Assembly (NCBI GenBank): GCA_039621445.1
Contig: CP154955.1
Span: 28,224,725-28,288,724 of the forward strand
Direction of reading: 5' to 3'
DNA length: 64,000 nt
From: Euglena gracilis
Taxonomy: Eukaryota; Euglenida; Euglenophyceae; Euglenales
This document shows, piece by piece, positions 20,985 through 30,721 of the stretch; positions within the stretch are counted from its first letter, which is position 1; every line of letters begins with the position of its first letter. The notes under the pieces were generated by a model that worked only from the letters and a program-made list of their open reading frames with translations, ran no database searches and was not told the DNA's origin. The position numbers and the translations under genes were made by a program.

Positions 20985-21255
20985 GGAGTTTTCCGGCTCC
21001 TTTCCTTTCCACATCCCCCCCGGGGGGGGGGAAGGTGGGCAGGCAGGAGGGTCCGGCATTTTCAACCCCCAGGGAGGGGTCCGGTTTTGGGGTGGGTGGT
21101 GCTCCAGCACCCCCCCCGGGCCTTCCGTGCCGGGGCCCGAAACTGGCACTTTCCAGCGAATTCTGCCTTGGTTGGCACAAAACCAACACCCGGGCGGGGA
21201 GGGGCTGCTGTGGACAGGTACCCCACAGTACAAGGCGCACCCCCCCCCCCCCGGG
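20985..21255 (+). repeat. Dispersed repeat E, copy 2
   Basis: Counterpart of 18170-18426: GTGGGCAGGCAGGAGGGTCC, GGTTTTGGGGTGGGTGG, GGGCCCGAAACTGGCAC, TTCTGCCTTGGTTGGCAC. Ends 70 bp before the first certain USP exon. Confidence 0.7.
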
Positions 21256-21324
21256 GTTGGGAAAAGAAGCCAGACAGGCGCTTGTGAGCCGACCCCTCCC
21301 ATGTCCCCCGCAACCCGCCCACAG

Positions 21325-21772
21325 CGCCGCTGCGGCCGCTGAAGTTCGTGCTGGGGGTGGCGCCCACCGCCAGCGGCTGCCGGGCGGCGGGCCTGCTGGC
21401 GGCGGTGGCGCGGCGCGACGACTGGGTCCACCTCTACACCGTCGGGGCCAACCCGACGCCGCTGCAGCGCATATCGACGGTTTTCGTCTGCATGGACGAG
21501 TTTCATGTCAGCTGGGACTACAACGACCAGCCGGATGCCACGCCCAAGACGGTGAGCCCCTCCCCGTGCCCGTGAGCCCCTCTCTGTGCCCAGCTGTACA
21601 GGACCCGGGTTATGGCTTCCATGTGCGTGGCCCTGTTGTTGGATGTCCATCAGGGGCTGTTGGAGTACACTGCCAAGCACCGCATCGATATCGTCGTCGT
21701 CGGTATCTTTCTTTGTGATTCCTTCCCATCGACGTAATTTTTAAACCATTGTTGTTGACCTTTAGAACTGTG

Positions 21773-21825
<53 letters not shown>

Positions 21826-24261
21826 GGTGGGTGGGTGGGTGGGTGGGTGTGGGCTATTTTCTTTGGCTATAATTTGCCCTCCTTGCGATTTGCACATTCA
21901 CAAGCAACCAAGTGAAGAAGTGTAGCAGATAGATAGTTGACCACGATCATGGCATAACTCTAAACCATAAGGTGAGACGACAGCAAAATGATGACGCACG
22001 TGCTGGTGAGGCAACGGTAACAAGTACACAGTGAGCAACGATGACAATGACACTGTGTACAGACATGACTTCCATACGTACCTCCACCCCCACCCCACAA
22101 GCATTTTTATCACAGCCCCAGCCGCCCCAAGGCCACCCCTCCCCTCCCACCCCCTCGGGCGGCTCTGACCCAGGCCGCAACCCGGAGGGCAAGACGAAGC
22201 CCTCGTTGAGTGACGAGCTGCTCGCCGGGGTCACCGGGGGCCCCGCCGCGCTGTGGGTGGTCCCCCAGGCTGTGCCGCCGCCCCGTCCCCCCCCCCCCCG
22301 GGGCGACCCTCCCCCACCAGGTGTGGGGTGTGGAGGCACAGCCTGCCGCCACTCGGCCGATGAACCTCTTCCCGCCGGTGTACATGTTGTGCGCCGAACA
22401 GGGGTTGCTTGGGGGACCCCAGGGGGGACCCCCACGCCCAAGGTTGCACTGGGTGAAGGTGAGTCTTTAAGCTGATGACACCCAACCCAGTGTCGCTCCG
22501 TCCCACCTAAGGTTATTCAACACAAGAGAATCTGACAGCATAAAACCTTTGACCTGTCCTGGGTCAAGCCATTGTTGGAAAACACACAATGTGCATTATC
22601 TTGTTCTGTCACCGTGTCCCAATTGGAAAGCCCCAATTGGAAAGCCCCGATTGGAAAGCCCAATCTCAATCCCTCCTGGCCTCACATATTGGCCGCTGAT
22701 ATCAACGGGGGACCACAAACACTTTTTTTTTGCACCTTTTGATTTTGGCAAAGTTTTCGAGGTTTTTTTTATTTTTTTTATCCCACATCGTTTTCGATTT
22801 CTGGAATATATATTTTTTGACTTAGATAATATCCGCATTTTGAACCTGTTTTGTCCCGAAATCAAGTTTTCACCAGTTTTTGGTCATTTCTGATTTTTTT
22901 TGGTCAACAGAAGACATATTTTTCCAAAAGCATCGTGTTCCCAAAATGAGAAGCATGTTTTTTTTGACATTTTTGAACACCTAATTGCCCAAAATGCATA
23001 AAATTAAACTTCATTTTTTTGTATTCATTTGTGTTTTTTTTGCGTCGGGTTTTCCAGGGTCCGCGTCGCGTTCCCCACTGGTCACATCTGGGGGGTGGTT
23101 GATTGGTTTTTGGCCCGGACCCGCGGGGGGGGGGAGGGGCAGCAAAAAGCCACTGAAGTGACCTGGAGCGGAAATTTTTTTGGCCTTTTTATTCATATTT
23201 TTGGTCAAATTTCGTTTTGGATTCCAGAGTGGCCGACCCCCCCCCCCACACAGGGGTGGTGACTGACTGGTTTTCCAAAAAAAAAGTGAGCGGCTGGTTT
23301 TGAAGAGTGGAAGTGACCCCACCCTGTGGTTGGTAAAAAAAATTGCATGGCCCCAACCTGCTGGTACATTGGGGCCGTTCCCAGATGTCACACACTTTTT
23401 CTGCTGCTTTTGGCAAGGCACCTATTTTCTAAAGAACGCAGGGGGGATAAATGCGCTGCGCATTTTTGTGCATTTTTTTTGCACATATTTGTCAATTTTT
23501 CAAAAATGCGCATTTTTTCGCATTTTTTTTGTGCATTTTTTTCCATTTTCCCACTTTTTTTTATACACTTTTTGGAGGCATTTTATTTTGTCCATATTAT
23601 CCATGTTGTCCACATTGTCCATATGTCAAAAACACATTTGACATTGGTGTTCTTCAACGCCGTTCTTCTGAACTATGTTGTCATCCATCCCTCTTTCCAC
23701 CAATTTTCAAATTCTCCATTCTTCCCTCACGTTGTTTTCACAAAATTGCTTCAAGTTCAAGGGCTGATCATCCAAGCTTTTGTTCAATGGAAATTTTATT
23801 CTTGGACAAAAGCTTGCTGCCAAGAAGCTGAGCAGATGGAGCAAGATGAAATGCGCGGGAAACCTGCTCCTGGTCGCAAGTAAGGGGCACCATGGCTGAC
23901 ATTGTTGGTTATGGTGAACGGAGAGTGACACGTTGCTTGTGCTTTTTTTTTTGGCTAAAATGCCTTCGTTTCAGCTCTGTTTGGTGATTTTGGTTTAATT
24001 TTGGGCTTATTGTTGGAAATTTTTCTAGGTCCTTTTTCCCTTAGGAATGTCACAAACATTTTTTTGCGCATTTTTTCCGAGGGCCGTCCAGCGCATTTCC
24101 CCTCCCCCTGAACAGTTGCGACCAACTGTGGAACTTCCACAGCTGTCGTCAGTGACAGATTACGTTTGGGGCATTTTCGGAAGTCCCCTGGAGCTGACGA
24201 CAGCCCTCAGGCGGAGCGGGCTGTGCAGCTTCTTCAGTACCTGGTCATCCCGGGCTGCATG

Positions 24262-24318
<57 letters not shown>

Positions 24319-27300
24319 CGGGTGTGTGTATGCGTGTGGGTGTGGGTGTGGGTGGGTGGGTGTGTTTGTGTTTATGCGTGCACACACGTATGTGTATGCA
24401 TGTGTGTGCGTCACATGTTTGTGTGCCACACGTTCGTGTGTGCGTGCGTGCGTGTGTGCGCGCGCACGCATGGGTGTTTTTTGTGAGTGCTTGCGACATT
24501 TTGTGTGTACGCGTGCTTTGAAATCCCTCGGGTGATCCCTGAGTTGTTTGTGCTGAGAATCCCTCCTATACGTAGCTGTTTTCTGAATGGTGTCTCCGTG
24601 TCGACGTTGTGTCTTTTTCTCTCTCCTCCTCTACTTTGGCAGATCTGGGTGTTCGGGTGGTATAAGGCGAAGGCCAACACAGCTTGGCAGACCTCGTGGA
24701 TGGATGACCCGGACGATCTCCGTATGCAGCAGGCGATCGCAAACTAGCACGCACGTACGCGCGCGAAAACACACACACACACACACACACACAAGAAACT
24801 CCAAAACCCCCGTACTTACACCCCCTTTTTTGTATGTGACAACTGCCTCTTTGTGACAACTGCTGTGCATCTACGCACACCGACCATTTCTGCAGCTTAA
24901 CGCATGTACCACTTAGAGGGTGCGGCATTACTGAAGCTTTGAAAATCTTTAAGTACGAGATATTTTTGTGAAATTTAAACAACAAACAGAGCAGTCTTCT
25001 GGGACGAAATTTGCATATCGGCAATTGAGCCTGTGAAAAACCATTTTTGACCCTTGAACATTAAAAGAAGCGAGCACGTTTCCGCTAAAGTGCATCGGGT
25101 TTGCAATTCCCCAATAGCGGCTTGAATACCACTAATGTCGGGAATTCGCTTGGAAAGTGCCGAAACGTCCTCCTGCAAACCGACAACGGTATGTCCGTTT
25201 ACAGTTCGTTTTTTGCGGGGGGTTGTACCAAGTGTGTGGTGCATGTAGGGATTCCTACTCCAGAAATGGCATTTTGAGAACGTAATTCTGGTACATTTGG
25301 AATTCCAACCGCAGCACTTACCGCGGTGGGTGGCGAATAACCGGTACCTGAGTGGACATTTTATCCAAACTCGCGGACAATTCATGCACCGTTTCTTCCA
25401 AATGTTCCACAAGCTGGAGTTGGCCGCAAATACGGTCAACCTCAGCCTCCAAATGCCTAATGTGTTTGCGGTAACGGGAAAAATCATCCAAGTGGAGCAA
25501 TTTTTCAGAAACACAGTGTAGGTCTTGGACAAGTTTTCCTTGGGACTCCTCCACATTCTGGAGTTGTCCCGCAAGCGCTTTTACGGCATTTGAGACGGTT
25601 TGCAATTGGTGTGATGTCTTGGTGGGGGTTTCTGCGGTGGTGTGCGACTTTTCCGCGGTTGGCTTTCCCAACAAATCAGAAATTCGCCCATCCAACCGGG
25701 AAATTTCATCCTCCATGGATCGGGCATTCCGATTCACGGATTCTTCAAGTTGGATCAAGCTTGTGCAAAATGCTTGCAAGGTTTCCTTGTTGTCACCAAG
25801 CATTTTTGTCATAAAAGGTGTGAAATTCCCGTGACTCGTATATCCGAGCACGCAAAACACTGGGAAGTTCACGTGCATTTTCTCTTTTCACGGTGTTTTC
25901 CCCTGTGTGGTGCACAGGGAGAACTTGGCCAAACCCACAGAAGAACTGGAAATATCCAGAGCAGTTGGCGTGGCTCAGTCAAAATACCAGTGTTTCACTG
26001 CAGCGGCGTGTCGTTCTTTTCCCCTGGTTCTCGTCCTCCGCAGAGGTCTCCGGCCGCAATGAGCAGCGCCGTCGCCACCACAGTAGCTACAGTACCAGCT
26101 CTGCCCAGCGGTGTGGTTGCAAAGGCAGTTTGAATGCTTTCCATTTTTGCCAGGTTTTCTAACGCATTCTTGCGAAATTCCGACCACGTTTTTCCCCCCA
26201 GCGTCTCTTTGAGTTGAGTTGCCGACCTGCCCCGACCCGAGCTGAGTTACCAACCTGCAATCTTTGGAAATAATGTTCTAACGTTCTCGATTTTATTATA
26301 CATATGGGTGTATGCATATATTTTATTGCATTATCATTTAAAAAAAACATCGAACACAAAATGTACCAATTTTGCCAATGTTCCAGCTCCATGGACTGGC
26401 CAACCAGCATTCAACCAACCCATCATTTTGCCACCACACACACAGGAACACAGGCATGTCTACAGATGCAGAGGCAGGCAAGGATGCGGACAAAGGGAAA
26501 GGCCACATCTGGCAACCCATCGTTCTTGTTCTTTTCTGCTGCTTTTGCTTTGTCTCTCCACAGCCGCTCACGCTGCAACAGCAGTGCATCGGCCATCCGC
26601 CCCGCAATGCCACCAGATGGACAAGGTTCCTTTTGTGGCGCACACCCACACCCACCCACACCCACACCCACCCACACCCACACCTGCACCTGCACCCGCA
26701 CCCACACCCACACCCACACCCACACCCATACCCACACTGACACCCACACCTGCACCTACACCCACACCCACACCCACACCCCATACCCACACCCATACCC
26801 CCCAATAAAGCCGATATTTCACGATATTTTGTCGGGACCCGATAAATACAAAATTTTCGATAACCTCGATATGGGCCGATATCCAATACCCATCCTTGTT
26901 CCCCGCCATGTTTTAACCTCAAAAATGTCAATCCCCACAAAAATAACAGAACTCCCCTGGTCTGACCGAGCAGAAAGAAGAAGAAGAAGAAGAAGAAAGA
27001 AGACCCCCGAGTTGAGATTGCTTGGGGACGCTGAAAAAGAATCAGTGAGAAGGAAAAGGAAATCCAAAACTCAACTGTGAAAGACAATTCGCATTTTCAT
27101 GGACAGTTGAGCCAAAAAAAATCAAATTTCATTGTTTACCCATTACCAAATTATGCGAAGCACCAAAGGGAAAATGTTTTCTGTTTTTTTTTTGAAAACC
27201 AAAATGATGATTTTTGGCACTGTTCGGCTCAGATCGATCCAGAAGTCCCGGGTCTGGTTTTTGGCTCTGTTGCTGGAAATTTCACAGACATTCACAGACA

Positions 27301-28240
27301 TGCATTTTGGTCGAGTATGTGAATGCTGTCATCAGGACAGGTCAGGTCAGTTGGAAGAGCACGAGGATCGTGAGGACTTCACCCATGCGTTCCACAGCCC
27401 CGGGTCGCGATACGGAAGAGTCCCAGGCAATCCAGCGGGTCCGCATCACCCGAGATGTACTTCTCCAGGCGCTGCCGGGTATTGCCCCTCCCCCGCTGCC
27501 TGCCTGCGTGCCTGCCCCTCCCCCCCAATTTGCTCACCTGTCCATCTGTGACCCCTCCTCAACCTCCTGCTGTTTGCCCTGACCTTCATGGACTCTCGCT
27601 TCCCAGCCCAGCAGCCGGGACAATCCCTCTGGCACGTCGTCATTTGCCCTGCCTTTGCGTTCCGCAGGCATCCGTGTCGCAACGTGCACCATGGGGGCAA
27701 ATGCCGTGGGGCCTGCTGTATTGGAGTTTGCAGGTGTGGTGGTGGTGTTTGTCAGACTCCTCTCCGCAGATTTTGCATGGCAACCCTGATTCACACTGCT
27801 CACTGAGGCACAGTGGCAGAAATCCAAAGCTTGCTGTCGTGTTTTGAATAATATCATTAAGAAACAAAATGGGGAAAGGAGAGAAAATGAAGGCAGAGTA
27901 TATATAAAAACGTACACATATGCAGAAACAAATGCGTATACGTATACATATACATATGTACGAACATGCATGCACACTACAAATTATATGTGTGTTTGCA
28001 CGCATGCACACAAATGCGCTGACATTCAACACATGTATATGTCCAGTTTCTGTAGTGCTACCAGTTGCCCGCTGGGATGACAGCGCCTCTCCCTGCGCCC
28101 CCGCAGCCTCGAAGCGCATCCAGACCATCGTCTGCCCCAACCAGCCCCAGTCCTCGTTCCGCCGCCTGCTGGCCGGCCCCTCGCTGAGCTCCCACCTGGC
28201 CGCCCACGCGAAGGGCCACGCCGTCCTCTTTGTAAATTAG
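21325..28240 (+). CDS. Tandem universal stress protein (two USP domains)
   Basis: Eight exons with mutually consistent phases: 21325-21551, 21594-21702, 22174-22320, 24143-24261, 24643-24721, 27398-27478, 27668-27733, 28107-28240 (TAG); about 320 residues plus an unseen start. USP domain 1: LKFVLGVAPTASGCRAAGLL, DWVHLYTVGAN, LEYTAKHRIDIVVVG, SDELLAGVTGGPAALWVVP. A Pro-rich linker follows. USP domain 2: LGHFRKSPGADDSPQAERAV, IWVFGWYKAKAN, DVLLQALPGIRVATCTMGAN, VLEFAASKRIQTIVCPN, SFRRLLAGPSLSSHLAAHAK, HAVLFVN. Order and hydrophobic strands fit the Rossmann-like USP fold. The ATP-binding G-x2-G-x9-G-S/T element of ATP-type USPs is degenerate in both halves (GRNPEGK.., CPNQPQSS..), so it may be a non-ATP-binding USP. 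Intron 1 is only 42 bp; intron 5 is 2.7 kb and holds an antisense gene. USPs act in stress tolerance; the role here is inferred. Confidence 0.85.
21775..21851 (+). repeat. (GT)n-(GGGT)n compound microsatellite
   Basis: About 19 GT units followed by about eight GGGT units, inside USP intron 2. Confidence 0.95.
22618..22662 (+). repeat. Short tandem repeat of CCAATTGGAAAGCC
   Basis: Three consecutive copies of an approximately 15-bp unit (CAATTGGAAAGCCC), the last with one substitution. In USP intron 3. Confidence 0.85.
22730..22945 (+). repeat. Repeat family C, copy 3
   Basis: Diverged copy of 2990-3170 / 8740-8880: TTTTTTTGGTCAACAGAAGACATATTTTTCC then GTGTTCCCAAAATGAG. Confidence 0.45.
23085..23345 (+). 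repeat. Repeat family A, copy in USP intron 3
   Basis: GATTGGTTTTTGGCCCGGACCC, AAGTGACCTGGAGCGGAAATTTTTTTGG, TTCCAGAGTGGCCGACCCC, GTGACTGACTGGTTTTCC, GGTTGGTAAAAAAAATTG: full-length order as at 1981-2300, with the mini-hairpin eroded. Confidence 0.75.
24262..24480 (+). repeat. (GT)n microsatellite starting at a splice donor
   Basis: GT-rich array starting at the GT of the donor after USP exon 24143-24261, with GTATGC, GGGTGT and GCGTGC variants to about 24480. Confidence 0.9.
24764..24794 (+). repeat. (CA)n microsatellite
   Basis: About 12 CA units after CGCGCGAAAA. Confidence 0.9.
24975..25945 (-). CDS. Coiled-coil protein, antisense gene nested in a USP intron
   Basis: Minus strand, two exons: 25945-25322 (acceptor TTTCCAG before it, donor CGCG|GTAAGT) and 25254-24975 (acceptor GGAGTAG, TGA end). 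The intron is 67 bp and phase-consistent. After LPSVLRARIYESREFHTFYD the frame breaks at an A5 run (T5 at 25803-25807 on +) and continues LGDNKETLQAFCTSLIQLEE. One base fewer would make it continuous. The next about 170 residues are a heptad-rich coiled coil (SRLDGRISDLLGKP, VSNAVKALAGQLQNVEES, RHLEAEVDRICGQLQLVEHL, ETVHELSASLDKM). Exon 2 opens NPYMHHTLGTTPRKKRTVNG, with a basic cluster that could be a nuclear signal, then EDVSALSKRIPDISGIQAAI. About 300 residues, no start found. Composition is near 47% GC, unlike the GC-rich exons around it, which suggests separate origin. Function unknown. Confidence 0.6.
25995..26144 (-). CDS. Small ORF with one hydrophobic segment, upstream of the coiled-coil gene
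   Basis: Minus-strand ATG at 26144 to TGA at 25995, 49 codons. MESIQTAFATTPLGRAG is followed by an Ala/Val/Thr/Leu stretch (TVATVVATALLIAAG) able to span or anchor in a membrane, then a hydrophilic end. It lies 50 bp upstream of the coiled-coil exon on the same strand. I found no phase-compatible splice joining them, so it may be a separate small gene, a missed first exon, or chance. Confidence 0.3.
   Translation of the reverse strand: MESIQTAFATTPLGRAGTVATVVATALLIAAGDLCGGREPGEKNDTPLQ
26638..26812 (+). repeat. (CACACC)n minisatellite
   Basis: CACACC units with CTGCAC and CATACC variants over about 175 bp in USP intron 5. It creates long low-complexity open frames on both strands, which are not genes. 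Confidence 0.95.
27895..27985 (+). repeat. TACATATG-rich simple sequence
   Basis: Alternating TATACGTATACATATACATATG over about 90 bp in the last USP intron. Confidence 0.7.
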
Positions 28241-28280
28241 CCCCCCCCCCCCGCCTCAACCGCTGACCCCCGCTGACCCC

Positions 28281-28445
28281 TCCCACGGCTGTGGCCGCAC
28301 AGAGGAATACCGAGGCAGTCGTCCCTTCGCTTCGTCCTGGGGCTGTGGGTGGCAAGCGGCATCCCTCCACCCGACAGGACTTCGATATCGTGGTGGTGCC
28401 GGATCCGTGCGCTGCCCTGGAACCCGGACTTTTGCATGGTCTCAA
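28281..28445 (+). CDS. Possible exon downstream of the USP stop
   Basis: After ACCCGACAG the frame reads DFDIVVVPDPCAALEPGLLH before CATG|GTCTCA. The DIVVV string resembles the USP strand-4 sequence, but it lies after the clean stop of the USP gene. It could be a remnant of a third USP repeat, an alternative 3' exon, or part of an unrecognised gene. Confidence 0.3.
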
Positions 28446-28649
28446 GATCCCAGTTCCCAGTTCTTCAACTCCCAGTTTTCAAGCTGTTTCTCTGCAGAAA
28501 AGCACGCACACAATCATCTTTTGGAGAAGTGCTTCTTTTGACCATATTGTTCCCAATATTGCTCGACATATTGCTCAACATAACCTGATCGGTGTGGTGG
28601 ATTGTGGATTATTCCGGTGGGAGGAGGGTATTCTGCCCTCCCTCTCCCC

Positions 28650-28750
28650 CCCCCCCCCCCCCCCCGCTAGGGGGGGGCAGCCAGCCAACCAGCACCTTTT
28701 CCCCAGCCAGTAGTTCCCAGCCAGGCTGCCGACCCCCCTCCGCTGACTTG
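28650..28750 (+). repeat. Repeat family B copy
   Basis: C18 run, GGGGGGGCAGCCAGCC, AACCAGCACCTTTTCCCCAGCC, TTCCCAGCCAGGCTGCCGACCCC. Confidence 0.6.
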
Positions 28751-29059
28751 AAGACAGGGCCAGTCTGCCCATCAGGCTGACTGTGACGTGTTTGATTTGG
28801 GGGGAGAATGGTTACCAACGCTGACCCCTGCCCCCCCCCAGTCTGGCCAGTTTTGTTCCCTTTTGACAGCACCTAATTCTATGCGGCTTCCCCCTCCCGG
28901 GTCCTCAAGGTCCCATTTCTCCCAAATCATACGTTCAACCCTGAGGGTGTGAGGTTCTGATATGATGATGCATGGCCAGAATGATTAATTCAAGCCTAGG
29001 GCGAGGCAATGCAGTCATCAGCATGGGGCAGGGCAGAATGGGAATCAGACAAACAACCA

Positions 29060-29560
29060 AGGTGGTTGGTGTGGGGGCCGACCCCCCCCACCCCCTGCAT
29101 GGATGGGGGGGTCGACCCCCCAACTCTTCCCATATTTCCGGGAGCACCAATTTTTGGAATTTTTTTTGTTTTTTTGTTTCACCCATTTTGGGACCCATAT
29201 GGGAGGTCCCCCCAAAACCCCTCAAACCTCATTTTTTCACACCTTCCTAGATTTCAACATTTTCTCAAAATTTTGATTTTGAGAGGTTTTTGAAGTGCCA
29301 TTGAAAATCCAAAAAAATTCCAACGAAAAATGTCAGTAAAATTTGGTTAAAACTGCCAATTTTTAATCCAGAAATTTTTGAGATTTTTTTTGTGAAAAAA
29401 ATTGGTTTTCCATCAAAAAACCATGTATTTTGGGTTCATTTTTCCAGAATATTTTTCAAAAATTTTCCGGCCAAAATCCCCGTTTTCCCGAAATTGGTGA
29501 AAATGCTGTGGTGGGTGGGGGGGTCGACCCCCCCAAAAGGCCTTCCCTTTCTGCCCTGGC
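29060..29560. repeat. GGGGGGGTCGACCCCCC palindrome repeat family F
   Basis: Two GGGGGGTCGACCCCCC palindromes (29105, 29518) preceded by GGTTGGTGTGGGGG or GTGGTGGGTGG and followed by short AT-rich DNA. Similar modules at 31165-31390 and, weaker, 45745-45870. Confidence 0.6.
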
Positions 29561-29830
29561 ATGGGGGGGAATAATGTTGAGAATTTGTGGCGAAAAGTGC
29601 CATGAGGGAAACCATAACGTCCACAGGGTTTCTGAGGTTGGTCAGGACCCCCACGTAGGTTTCCGCAGTCAGCTTCTGATCCATTTGAGTTGCATTTTCC
29701 CTTGGAAAGGCATGTTCCAGAGGCAGGCATTCCAGGGGCCCGGAATGCCCCCGACAGTCCCCCGGGAAGCCCTATTTGCCTGCCTGCGCCCCACAGCCCC
29801 TGCCCCTCGCTGGCCGCGTAGCCCTGCCCC

Positions 29831-30367
29831 ATGGTGACGGGCGTCCAACAGTCCCCCGGCCCCCACCACCGGCTCACCGCCGCGGCGGACGCTGGCCCGC
29901 GGCCGCCGCCGGTGACGGTGGAGTTCGAGGCGGCGGCCGAGGGGCCCCACAGCCGCCGCCTGCCCCTCCCAGGGCGTGGGAGACGGTCATCCGGCCGTAG
30001 TCTGCCGGTCAATGCTTGGGGTCTGGCATGTGACGGTGGGACCGGCACACGGACGCACCGGCCGTACTGTTTCCCCTCTGGCACAGGAGGAGGAGGAGGA
30101 TGGTCCAGCGTCGGGCTGCCTGACCCCTTCCTCCTCCTTGCCGCCCCGGCCCGGTGGTCGGTGGTCGAGAGCGGGTGGTGGGTGACAGCGACCCTCACCA
30201 GCCAGCCCGTTCCGCCTTTCCCGACCCCCCCCCCCGCCCTGCTGCATTGGTCGCTGCTCCTCTGCGGCGTCAGTGCCGCGTTCCTGATGGTGCCCACCCC
30301 CCAGCCCACTGCATTCCCCCCGTCGATTTACCTCCATCCCCCATTGTCTCTCCCCTCGGGTCATTGA
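29831..30367 (+). CDS. Unassigned GC-rich ORF, 178 codons
   Basis: ATG at 29831 in a favourable context (CCCCATGG). Open to 30367. Segments look coding: LTAAADAGPRPPPVTVEFEA, LPDPFLLLAAPARWSVVESG, WWVTATLTSQPVPP and a hydrophobic LLHWSLLLCGVSAAFLMV. An acidic alternative frame (EEEEDGPASGCL) starts after a GGCACAG acceptor at about 30086, so introns may interrupt the ORF. Not recognised. Could be a separate membrane-anchored protein or chance openness of GC-rich DNA. Confidence 0.3.
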   Translation: MVTGVQQSPGPHHRLTAAADAGPRPPPVTVEFEAAAEGPHSRRLPLPGRGRRSSGRSLPVNAWGLACDGGTGTRTHRPYCFPSGTGGGGGWSSVGLPDPFLLLAAPARWSVVESGWWVTATLTSQPVPPFPTPPPALLHWSLLLCGVSAAFLMVPTPQPTAFPPSIYLHPPLSLPSGH

Positions 30368-30439
30368 AAAAAAAAAGGCACCCCCCAATCAAAGCCTGGG
30401 TACTCCAGGAGAACTAACTTTCTGCCTCCCTGATTTTCA

Positions 30440-30592
30440 TATATATTTTATATTTATTGATGTATATATTATATATTATATAATATATAATATTACATTG
30501 ATGTAATAATAAAAAATATATATAAATGATATATATGTGTACAGTATATATATATATATTATATATATATTTTTTATTTTACATTTTTATTT
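30440..30592. repeat. (TA)n-rich tract
   Basis: About 150 bp of almost pure A+T with ATATATAT blocks, just upstream of the epimerase gene start. May help duplex melting at its promoter; that is speculation. Confidence 0.85.
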
Positions 30593-30721
30593 CAAATATG
30601 GCGTTCAGAAGAACAGACAGTAGGTTGCTTGAGAAACCCAGCAAGAGCCTCCCCATGAAAACCTTTCCGCCCCCCCCCCCAACCTGTCCTTTGCCTCTGG
30701 TCACATGCGTCACCGGGGGGG

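Noticed and set aside
26338-27087. Long open frames on both strands around the CACACC array
   Set aside because: Low-complexity translation of a hexamer repeat, lying within a USP intron.
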